Assembly: GCA_033439255.1 (NCBI GenBank)
Contig: CM065884.1
Span: 3,038,001-3,102,000 of the forward strand
DNA from: Hericium rajendrae
Lineage: Eukaryota > Basidiomycota > Agaricomycetes > Russulales > Hericiaceae
Reading direction: 5' to 3'
DNA: 64,000 nucleotides
The notes beneath the pieces are model-generated. The model saw only the letters and a list, made by a program, of their open reading frames with translations. It was not told the origin of the DNA and made no database searches. The translations under genes were made by a program, and so were the position numbers. Of this stretch, positions 1 through 9,700 are shown one piece after another. Numbering within the stretch: position 1 is the first letter of the stretch; every line of letters begins with the position of its first letter.

Positions 1-190
1 TCCAAACCTCTGCATGCAGGGAAGCCTCCGGCTCCCTAGTCCAGGTGCCCCCCTCGAAAAAAGCGACGTCCGCGTCGCTGGTGGACAACCTAAGAACCTG
101 GCAAACGAACCCAACCTAAACCTTGAAGCACTCGACCCAACTCATGAAGACGAGGATCACCCTGCCAGTCCAAAGGCAGGGTGTCCAACT
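1..190 (+). other. Plus-strand open stretch shared with 38 kb
   Basis: A plus-strand frame is open from the window edge to a stop near 189. Its first residues, PNLCMQGSLRLPSP, recur at 38023-38064 in the same orientation with one nucleotide change across about 40 bases. The two copies diverge right after this block. It could be the last exon of a gene or element reading in from the left, or a repeat whose other strand is the meaningful one, where it reads WTREPEASLHAEV. The overlapping minus-strand gene makes the coding strand uncertain. Repetition is seen directly; function is not known. Confidence 0.35.
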
Positions 191-1733
191 TGACCGAATG
201 CGAAATCGTCGAAGATGGTGAGACAACCACTGCTGGGCAATCCGCGCGAAGGCCAGCGGGATGGCGCCATGTGATGATGGGCTCGGAAGAAGGAAAAAAT
301 GATCGAGATGGTCGGGAAGGTCGAATGGGCCATGCTTGAGATCGCCGTGCATGCCATTTTAGGGAATCAAACGGCCGCGCAGAGCTGGATCGAAGAACAG
401 AAAAATCATGAGGCGGGGGAGAAATTAAAGGAGCTGTACTCGAAATGGGTAGCAAAGAAGGCTCATCAGCCCAGGAAAAAGAAGGTAAATGTGTATGTGC
501 GGTAGTAAAAGAAGCATTGAGGTCATTATGTGACAATGAAAGGTTGTTATTTGGCATGGGAGCATTAGGAAGTTGTGCGGGCTCATGAGAATGAGTAATA
601 TTAGAAAGTGGAATTGGACGTAAAACATCGGCAATGCGAGTGGATGGAACACAAAGAGAAGAATCGCGAGAAATGTCGACAGAGTCGACGCGAGTGGGCC
701 ACTCGACATCATCCGTTTGAACGACGGCGATGGCGCGCGATGTGTTGCTCACCTCCGCTAGTGCCTGCTCGTGGCCTTCCTTCAAACCCGACTTCATCCC
801 TGCTTCAATTCCCTCCTGGAAGCCTACGTGCTTCCCCTTCATCAATCCGGTAGCCTTGCCCCTCGCAATCGCTTTCGCGAGGATCTCGGTGAGGAGACCG
901 GGTTCGATCTCCTGCACGGTCTTGGCGCGAGCGGGCGCAGAGGAGCGTGGCATGTCGGTCTGCGTGCTGACGTGGACACGCGTATGCGGGGAGTGCGTAT
1001 TGTCGGGTGGAGATGATGGGGTGACGGTAGGGGTGGGGTCGTCGGCTTGAATGCTGGTGTCGACGTGCGAGATCACATGCGTGGGGGTAGGGTTGTCGGT
1101 CTGGGCGGCTGCATCAATGTGTGAGGTCATGGGGACCATGTCGATGGGAGTGGGTAGTAGCGAGTGGACACACGAAGGTGGATCCGCAGGGGCATCAGCT
1201 TGCACGCCGATGCAGGCACGCGGGGTGGGCGTATGCGGGTCGGACTGGACACTGGTGTCAAGATGTGGGGCTGTGGTAGAGGCATCGGTGGGAGTGGGTG
1301 GTCGCGACCTGGTAGGCGAGGGAAAGGGATGCGGTGGGGCGGAGAATTGCACACCGGCGTCAACGTGTGAGGCCGCGGTGGATGTGTCGGTGGTCGGAGA
1401 GGGTGTATGTGGGGTGTCGTCCGCCTGGACACTCGAATCGACGCATGAGGACGTACTTACCTCGATATGTGCGACCTCGAGCCCCTCGCGATATCCGTCC
1501 CATCTCCCCAGCTCGTACGCATCCTTCCATGCTCTCTCCCGCTGCTGCTCCTCGACCCTCGCTTCCCTCTTCGCGTGTCTCTTTCCTTCCTCAAACCCCT
1601 CTCTCCAGCCTCGCTCTTGGCCCTCCTTCAGGGCTTTCACTCTCATCTCACATCGCACCTCTACTCGCATCGCATTCTGCGCATCCTCGATTATGTTATC
1701 GAGGAGATCCTCGTCGACCTCCTCGACGGACAT
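90..1733 (-). CDS. Low-complexity protein with HVD-Q repeats and a coiled-coil segment
   Basis: I do not recognise a named family. The frame is open back to 2057, but the first ATG is at 1733, giving about 547 residues starting MSVEEVDEDLLDNIIEDAQ. Residues 1-80 are charged and probably helical (repeated EGxxxG and KREARVEEQQRE patterns). The middle 200 residues are Ser/Thr/Pro-rich with about seven loose repeats of the form HVDTSVQADxPTPT. A second glycine-spaced helical segment follows (ARGKATGLMKGKHVGFQEG), and the protein ends in a compact LDWQGDPRLHELGRVLQGLG block. No membrane segment or catalytic motif is visible. The repeats resemble a shorter minus-strand frame at 37305-37616, so the gene may belong to a dispersed family. 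It could be a scaffold-like host protein or an element-borne frame; I cannot decide. Confidence 0.5.
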   Translation of the reverse strand: MSVEEVDEDLLDNIIEDAQNAMRVEVRCEMRVKALKEGQERGWREGFEEGKRHAKREARVEEQQRERAWKDAYELGRWDGYREGLEVAHIEVSTSSCVDSSVQADDTPHTPSPTTDTSTAASHVDAGVQFSAPPHPFPSPTRSRPPTPTDASTTAPHLDTSVQSDPHTPTPRACIGVQADAPADPPSCVHSLLPTPIDMVPMTSHIDAAAQTDNPTPTHVISHVDTSIQADDPTPTVTPSSPPDNTHSPHTRVHVSTQTDMPRSSAPARAKTVQEIEPGLLTEILAKAIARGKATGLMKGKHVGFQEGIEAGMKSGLKEGHEQALAEVSNTSRAIAVVQTDDVEWPTRVDSVDISRDSSLCVPSTRIADVLRPIPLSNITHSHEPAQLPNAPMPNNNLSLSHNDLNASFTTAHTHLPSFSWADEPSLLPISSTAPLISPPPHDFSVLRSSSARPFDSLKWHARRSQAWPIRPSRPSRSFFPSSEPIITWRHPAGLRADCPAVVVSPSSTISHSVKLDTLPLDWQGDPRLHELGRVLQGLGWVRLPGS

Positions 1734-2059
1734 GGCTGGGCTTGTGCGCGGTGCGAGCAATTCGGATTCGCGGCTGAAATCCTCAGCGTGACAGGACAAG
1801 TGCGCGGGGCACGCGAGAAAGACGGTCGGGGGGCCCGCAGTGTCGATAGCGGTCGTGAGATCTGCGATTGCTGCAGCTGCGAGGGTGGATAGCGTGGGAA
1901 ACGGAGTGTGCGCTGCGCTGATCGTGTTCACGAGTTGGCGAATATGCAGTCGTTGCGCGGAGATGGTGGGGACGTCGTTTGATGTGCTGGTAGGCGCGGT
2001 CAGCACGGGCAGTGTGTCGCGGGGCTCGGGGCATGCGTTGGCTGTGCGTGTTTGCACTG

Positions 2060-2275
2060 TTGCTATGCTACTGTAGGTACTTACCTTATAATACAGAACC
2101 CTATTATAATAGTAGGGGGCATGTTACAGCATAAGCTATTAATCACTAATGGCAACAAAGGGGAGAAGCTAATAAAGCAATGCTGCTTGCTCTGTATGGC
2201 AGATACTTCTCACGGCACCTAGCCTGCCCTATATTAGGCTTATATAATAGTATTTTCGGGTTGTTAAAGCCTTAT
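2060..2275. repeat. Dispersed AT-rich segment with TGTTACAG motif (copy 1)
   Basis: The plus strand here matches the minus strand of 37110-37329 in patches: the TGTTACAG block with the preceding CCTATTATAATAGT, then CCTATATTAG and TTTCGGGT. TGTTACAG would suit an LTR start, but no matching partner end, duplication or polymerase lies nearby. An old LTR or the end of another repeat are both possible. Confidence 0.35.
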
Positions 2276-2751
2276 AAGCTTAGTAATCCCTTCTTAAACC
2301 CCAGATTTCGGCCTCTAGGCATCTTCTATTCCTATACCGCTAGTATGCAGCAATATACTGTGCTTCCAATTGTTCCCACAGCCCATTCGACTTCTTTCTA
2401 TCTTGTTCCTGATGTTCTGGAAGCCAGATCTCCGATCTGTTGGCCTAAAATAAGAACATACGTGAGATAAGCTTCGGTGTTTCCTCGAAAACTGACTTCG
2501 ATCGTGTTGCGCTGCCCTCAGCGGTCGGTGTTTCCTCGGGATATGACTTAGCATAAATTTCATGCCATCGGTCATCTCGGGCATGAACTTATGCTTGTGT
2601 TGTGGTCTTAGCTGCTGCGGTTTTTTTCCACTTACGGACTTTGTAAACTTTGTCCACATCTCAGTAGATATAAAATCGTAAACAAATGCTCATTACCCAA
2701 TGCTCATGAATAGGAGAAGTACATTTACCAAAACAGGCAGCACGAGAAAAA
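2276..2751. other. No gene recognised
   Basis: AT-rich DNA 3' of the KDZ gene. The only structure seen is a 13-base motif CGGTGTTTCCTCG present twice (near 2472 and 2525). Short open frames here are not supported by codon pattern or similarity. Confidence 0.4.
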
Positions 2752-2980
2752 CTATGCTAAGTCGATGCCCTGACTGCCCGCGGTGCTAACCTCGACTTCA
2801 ACCCGCATGGAGTCTGTGTCCACCATAGTGCTGTCATGCAATTCGCCATCGTTGCCATCGTTGCCGTCGTTGTCGTTGTCATCACCATCGTCGTCATTGT
2901 CTTCATCGTCGTCATCGCCGCCATCGCCTGAAGATTGTGCTTCAGACCATGCGGATAAATCGTACTTAGCGGTGGACCAT
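2752..2980 (-). CDS. KDZ gene, acidic C-terminal tail beyond the MITE
   Basis: After removal of the MITE and one AT duplication the codons run ...NMPIP then WSTAKYDLSAWSEAQSSG, an Asp/Asn-rich stretch, and end GSQGIDLA with TAG at 2752-2754. The Asp-rich stretch is a trinucleotide repeat (GAT/GAC/AAC) at about 2826-2930. Acidic C-termini are usual in KDZ transposases. The restored frame is the main evidence that the MITE inserted into a coding exon. Confidence 0.7.
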
Positions 2981-3381
2981 CATCAGGAACCTTCAAAACT
3001 TTCTGTTTGACCTGCGAGGCATCTGACAGTGTCTGCATGACCTGCAGCAGTTGCATCAGACACATCAGATACTCTCAGATAACATCAGCTACTCTCAGCT
3101 AGCTGCAGAATATTTGACCTTAAGATTCAAAAAAGTATCAATGCAGAATGCTTACAGACTGATCAGAACTGCTCAGATTTATGTAAATTTTAGATATTGA
3201 AAACTTTGTTGCATCTAATGATTAGAGTTGGATGACTACTATATCTGCCAATAGTTATTGACTTCAAAATATAAAATCTCTGATCAAAAATTGACCTCTA
3301 ATTAGAGCCTGCAGCTGGATTAGGTCTTGCAGTTGATCAGACTCTGCAGGATTCATCAGAAAGTTTTGAAGGTTCCTGATG
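2981..3381. mobile_element. 401-base MITE with CATCAG ends, family 1
   Basis: Perfect 25-base inverted repeats lie at 2981-3005 (starting CATCAGGAACCTTCAAAACT) and 3357-3381, flanked by a 2-base duplication AT (2979-2980 and 3382-3383). The interior has no gene and is rich in TCAGA and CTGCAG motifs. The same family is found at 60817-62798. The ends match those of the 11.2-kb Plavaka-type element, so that kind of transposase probably moved it. Confidence 0.85.
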
Positions 3382-6093
3382 ATGGAATGGGCATGTTGAA
3401 CTTCACGAGCAAGGGCTGCCACCTTGCCACGCAAGATAGTGCGAGGAGTCCGTACATAGTAGCCTGACACCGAGCATAAGCATCAAGGCCAGACCGGATG
3501 TCAGCTCGGACGTTGCGACGCCGTCCAAGCCTGTCCAACCACTCCTGCTCCTTCCATTCGAAGAATGCAATGGAACGCTGCATCTCCTCCTGCAGCAAGT
3601 CGACCTCTTCCTGCCAGCACCTGACACTGGCACGGTTCGCGGCCCATTCAGCTCGCATACCTGCAGGGATCATATTAAGTTGAAGTTGTCCATGATGAGA
3701 ACTAGCACGACTTACTCTCATGTACCTCATCAGCGGTGGTGTCCTCGCCGTGAACTACATCCCGAGCATCTTGCTGTTGAACCCGCCAGATCCATGCAAG
3801 TTCTCGTCGCCCACGCCCGAGACCTTCCTCCTGAGATGTTGGTGCCCGAACATCGTCCACCTTGAGGACTTGCAACCGGACACGCCAGTCATCTCCCGGG
3901 TTGTGCTGTGTGAGAACCTTGTGGGCTACTTGATATCTCGCCACATATCGATTGAGCTTCTCGGTCAGAGCTGTGATCTGGGCGTGAGCCCGTGTGTTGG
4001 CCTTCTGCCCGGGGCCGTCGACATTGGCTTTCTTGTAGTGAATCAGTCCCATACGCACACGAATCTGGCGGCGAACATGATGGAGCGCGTCATCGGCCTG
4101 CGCCTCTCACAGTCGCACCTCCTTATCGAGCAATTCTTTCATGCCCGGTGAGTCACGATATTGAGGCGGTAAGTTGGAGGGCAGCCAGAGCTTGGCAAGT
4201 TCAGGCTTGTTGTCCATCCGTCGGCCGCCGGTGCCGTCTGTGCCATGCGAATCAGAGTCGTCAAGGAGTCCTGCCACGCAAGGCATATAGACTGCCTGGA
4301 CCTGTCGCCAAGTAGCCATACGGTTACGCAAGACGCTGCGCTTGTCACCAAGGGCAGCATTCTTATTGCTCGTGGTTGCAGCACCCTTGGTCCGAGATCG
4401 GAGGGTGCGTCTAGCGGATGGTCCAGGTCAGCCAAGACGGTGTAGACACAGCACGGAAAAAACTTACTGTTGTTCCTCTAGATCTAACCCGACCGTCAAG
4501 AAAATGCTCGCGGTCATCTCATGAACAGGTAGCGTGCCCCGCGTCACTTCCTCCGCCTCTTCCCGTTGCAGCTCGCAGCGTACATCAGCCAACGTCATGC
4601 CTGTAAATGATCAGGCTTCATCTGAACTTAGAAAATATACGACTTACTCTTTTCCTTTTCCTCGTAGAGGTTGGGATTCCGAGGTGATCGTTCATAGGCG
4701 AGCACCATCTCTTCCCACAGTCTTGTATGCTGTTCGGGTACTGTCTCGTTGAGATCATCGAATATAAGTAGCTGTGTCTTGAGCTGCTCGAAAGCCTCTT
4801 CGAGGGCAGTGTGTAACATGAGACCTTGATCGAATTTGTTAGCGAGACATTAGGCTAACGCAGAGCAGTCAGAAACGTACACAATTTGGTTGTTTTCTGC
4901 CAGTTCACCGCACTGAAGATGTTGTTGAGGACTTTGTGTCTTCCCGCTGCAGACATTTCGCGTGTGCTCAGAGCTGCGGGATTGGTGAGAGCCCAGTTGC
5001 TCTCAATACCTTCACCACTCGTACGACCGACACCATGCATGAAATTTAGTGAAAACGGTCCTTGACACTTTGCTCCATGTGCCAGCAGATGAAACTTCGG
5101 CACCGCCCATCGAACTTGTACACCCGTGAAATTAAAGCGGAGCGCCGGCGGCAATTTGGCCATGCGTGCGAAGAAATGGACCATGAACGAGCATACGATG
5201 TCGTACGAAAGAAGAAGTTGGAGTAGTAATGTGGCCGTCAGGACGAGGGTGAAAAACACGGCATAGTCCATGTTGCAATATCTGTCAACATCTCAGTCGG
5301 AGTCACTTGAGAACAGAAGCAATATATACAGACCTTTCTCCACGTTGAAGGTCGACCACGCCATGCTTGCGGTAATAGCAGTGTCGCGAGCATATAACGG
5401 CGCCAACACCCGTGACTGCAAACTGCTTCTGCGTTGCCACATTGGCATGGTCGATCGCAGAATGGTTCGAGTCACAGTGTTTCAACTACGTGCCCCGTCA
5501 GAATCGACGTACGAAAAAAGGATTTGCAATGCTTACCTCACGCTCTGCTGCGTAGTTAGCTAGATATTGTTGATAACTCGTCTCTTCGACAAAATACGCC
5601 CAGCCTGACGCCAACTCAGTTTGTTTGTCTTTCTTCTTCTTAAGCTTGAGTTTGAAATTGGCATTTACCGCGAGCAACAAACAGTACATCCATCTATTTG
5701 AATATCAGTTATGTCCGCTCATGAAGTAACCAAAAAAACTACCCACTTTATCGAGTCAGGCGCGTTCTCCCATCCTTCTGGTAGATTTCGCCTGGGTTGA
5801 GGACAGCGGGGACACTCAACCACCAGCTTGCCTTGGCTTGTCCCTTTGATGCCCATCTCATCATGACCTCGACCAGCTCTCTTTGCCATCAACAGTAAGC
5901 GATACATACGCATCGCTCACATGAATTCCTTGTAACGGTTCTGCACTGCTATCAATGGAGAGAAAAAGGGAGGCAATGGAAGAGGACTGACCACAGGTGT
6001 ATACAAACCAGTGCCATCATTGATGGCCGCGATCCCATGGTAGAAGTCGTAGGCATTTATCTTGCCCTGCAATGTAAGTTTGTGGAAGAGGTG
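3382..6093 (-). CDS. KDZ gene, 3' piece: transposase core
   Basis: The piece begins in mid-exon with LFHKLTLQGKINAYDFYHG and carries the catalytic region. Exons, each followed by a short GT-AG intron, encode the CPRCPQPRRNLPEGW segment, KHCDSNHSAIDHANVA, LLSYDIVCSFMVHFF, PKFHLLAHGAKCQG and HGVGRTSGEGIESNWALTN, then a helical C-terminal half (ELAKLWLPSNLP, KANTRAHAQITALTEKL, RRELAWIWRV, EEEMQRSIAFFEW-like block). Codons TGA at 5917-5919 and 4117-4119 break the frame. All other boundaries fit, so the decay is light. Exon boundaries are read by eye. Confidence 0.8.
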
Positions 6094-6673
6094 TGTGACG
6101 CGGGACCCTAGTGACCCCAGGACGCACCGCGACGCGAACGACGCGTCGCAACGGTCCGGGGCACCGGGGTCACGTGCAGGATAGTCAAGCTAGACTCGTC
6201 TTGGTACTATACAGTAGCGAACCTTAAATATTCTCATGTACTTAACCGACGGCCCTCGCAGAGGACGGCGGTATCAATCTACACACTCTCACTTTTGCTC
6301 AATCTATTTCTCGTGCGCTTTGCTCTCATATCTTCTTATCGCGCGTTCGTTCGCTCGTCTTAGACGCGAGCTCCGACTACTCGTTAAGGAATCGGAAGTG
6401 CGCCCACAGAAGCAAACACGCACAACGTGTTGCCTTCGCAGGGTCTTCCTTCCTCTTTCTCTTCAGTTCAACGTTCCACAGCGCCGAGACTTGAGGGAAG
6501 CTCTCGAGTCTCCCGCTACTAGCTCGTCTCCCTTATTCCGTTGAGGCAGGGAAGCTCTCCCCAACGGAACGAGGCGCCAGTCGTACGACTCCTGGGCCGA
6601 CTTACACCATTGTCACACTCTCCACTCGCCAGACTCCTTGAAAGGATTCCGCGCCCTTGGACTAAGCGTCACA
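6094..6673 (+). repeat. 5' LTR of the 12.4-kb Gypsy element
   Basis: 580 bases, TGTGACGC at the left and GCGTCACA at the right, which are inverted repeats of each other. A TATA-like run and the transcription start should lie within it. The following bases AAGGTGGACATATCC occupy the place of a primer-binding site; I did not match them to a tRNA. Confidence 0.93.
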
Positions 6674-6722
6674 AAGGTGGACATATCCGGAATCCTATCA
6701 TCCCTGGCCGGTGTTATCTGTA

Positions 6723-9700
6723 ATGGCTCCTAAACTACGCAGCGCATCTCGAGCTACCTCCATCTCGAACGCTCCGGAGCCGTCGTCGAACAATGATGCC
6801 ACGCCTTCCCTCGCCCCGGCTCCCGAGGCTGCCACCGTCAACAACCTCGGCGTCCCCAATACGTCTGGAGTATCCGTCATCGTATCCGCTACCGGTAGCA
6901 CTCCCGTTCAGAATCCTCAGACCGTCACGACCAATCCCGTTCTTCCCGCGAACGGCTCCCCATTGGCTCGGGACTCTCCCCTCACCTCGAAGCCAGCGAG
7001 ACGTCTCGATTGCCTTCTCAGATGCCTGAACGGGAAGCCGCAGATGGATGGGTCGTGCCTCCTGCCGTGTCCGCTCGCGCGGTGCGGATCTATGAGCGTT
7101 ACAGGAACTCCCAAGTGGATCAAGTTCCCCTAGCTCAGTTCATACTCGAGTTTGCCTTCGACAGATACGACCCTGGTCTGATCATCGACCGAGGACGGCA
7201 ACTCGACGACACTCCCCGCTACCAAATCACTTTCATTTCCAAAGCCGCTATGAACTCCTTGTTAGCGCAGATACAATTCTTCGTTTCGGGACTCTTCGAC
7301 CTCCTCCCCGAAGTTCTCAAAGACGGCCGAGCCGTATATGAAGTCGACGCGGACGGCCAATTACGGCGAGCCTTAGAAGGCGCGGGCTCGGCCAGTGAAC
7401 TTTTCCTTACCTGGCAGATGCTCGGCTTTCGCCTCCAACAGGGCGTACGATTCGTGGACAAGTACTTCCTCGAGCTCACGACGAATGATCGCTCCGACTC
7501 GCCCGTTTCTACTACCCTTTCCGAGATCCAAGACCGCGAAGACGCCGTCACGCGGTCGGAATACTTGAAACGCATGTACTTCTCAGACGCGGCGCGTGTA
7601 CATCTCCCGCAGGGAAGATTGGACCTCTTACAGCAAGACCCTTCCCGGTCCCTGCGGGAAGTACTCCCTGTTCCTCCAGAAATACGGGAGCTCGATCGTC
7701 CCGGCCAAACTTCATTCACGACCGCGACGGATTCAGAAGATCATGTCTCCCGTCAGTTGGACGTTTCCGCCAGTGCCCGTACTGAGAGGCCTTCAAGCTT
7801 TAATAGGAGTCATACGTATCCGGACGTTATCTCCAGGAGTTTGAGGGATGCTCTCGCTCCTGAGAGAAGTCCGTTCGACCAGGATCGTACGCACCGCCCG
7901 CAGTCAGTAGACCCGGCGGCATACACTGCGCAGAGAGAAGACCGTCCCCAACCTGGCCCAGCGCGCCCCCGATACTCTAACGTGCTCGAAGGTCTAGGGC
8001 AATCCTCGCTCATTCCCGGAGCGGATGCGCCGCCTTCAGTTCCTATGCCTCCGCCCTTGGCTTCCCGCCTGCCTCCCGCGTTCTCGAACAGGCCGGCTAT
8101 CGCTTTCAACGCCAATATAACCAGGCAATGGGGTGGAGCAGGGACATCGTCTGCCCGCCCTAACGATCCCTCGCGAGGCTTCGACTTCAACGCGGCGGAA
8201 GCTGCTACGTTGGGGCGTTCTCCGCATCCAGGACCGTTTGAGCCGGCTTCCTTTCGAGTCGACCCTACGTCGCAAGGGTTCGAAGGTCTTTCTTCTTTCG
8301 TCGACCAAACCGCACCCAACGGCGACGCTACCAAAAGGAGCTCTAACTCTAGCCGCCAAGGACGGCACCCATGGGATGGAAGAGCAGGGGGGCCTCCCGA
8401 TGGGCCTCCCGGGGGTTTTCCCCATGGAGGTGGAGGAGGACCGCCAGGCGGTGGACCCCCCGGAGGATTCCCTCCTCCGGGTCCTCCTGGTCCTCCCGCT
8501 GGGTACCCACCTGCGGGTCCTCCTGGTGGCTTTCCAGGCGGGTTTCCCGGAGGCGTCCCGGGCGGCCCTCCAGGCGGTCCTCCAGGCGTTCCTCCCGTCG
8601 GCCCTCCAGGCGGCCATCCCGGTGGCTTCCCAGGCGGTCCTCCCGGCGGCTTCCCAGGCGGTCCTCCCGGCGGAGGACCAGGTCCTCCCGGGATTCCAGC
8701 CGGTGTTCCACATCCACCTGCCAATGATCAGAGAGGACCTAGGATCAAAGAGGATCTACGGCCCGACGATTTGCCCTCCTGGGACGGAGAATCTAGGACC
8801 GCGATACGCTACTTCACCGAAGTGCAGCAATATGCGGATATGGGGGGAACGCTGCCCGAGACTATGGGGCGTTGGCTATGGAAGCGACTACCCGCTGACT
8901 CTGGCGTGCGCATCTGGTACACGTTGCTATCCCCCGTATTCAAGCAATACATGACGTCGCACTACTTGAATTGGCTTCAAGGTCTCAAGACGCTCTGGCT
9001 CGGAGATCGATGGATTCTCGAAAGACAAATCGAGTTTTCGGAGATGCATTTCCGCCAGAAATACCATGAAAACGAGCGTCCCATGGACTTCATCACTCGA
9101 CGCCTCACTTACGCCCGCATGCTATCGGAAGCCGAGCTCGGAGGTCATGCAGAAGTCCGCCTCGTGCTACGTGCTGCCATCCCCGAATGGCATAATATCC
9201 TGTATATGTCGACCATACCCGACGTCGCAGAGTTGATGCAACGTGTACGACTCAACGAAGTGCAACTCATCGTCGCCCATAGAGCCCGCTCGTCCCATTC
9301 CGCGGTTCTAACCAAGGAGGACGTGACCGCTCTCATCGATCGACAACTACGCGGACGTCGTGACAATGCCTCGGGCGGACATACGGATGGTACTACAGGA
9401 CGTCGCCCATTCTTTCATAAAAAGAATCGCGCCGCTGCTCAGTTATCGGCGGCCAATGCAGCCGATAGCGAAGCATTCCAGGTCTTCCGCGAACCCGTCT
9501 CCGACGAGGAGTCCGTCTCCGATTCTGGGCGCGAGGATGCCTCCGCTGGTTTCGAGACACAGGAAGCTTTTGCAGCAGTACAGAAGCGCCAAAGGCCCCC
9601 GCCCAAAGGCGGGTACCCCTTTCCAAAAGCAGACCACGTCAAATCCCCGCGCAGGCCTCCCCCTTCACCCTGCCGAGCTTGCGGCAGCGCGAATCATTGG

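Noticed and set aside
3500-4445. Plus-strand frames opposite the KDZ gene
   Set aside because: The minus strand gives a collinear KDZ protein with proper introns, so these are shadows.
7810-8724. Long minus-strand Gly/Pro-rich frame
   Set aside because: It is the reverse complement of the GPPGG segment of Gag; the GC-rich repeat lacks stops on both strands.
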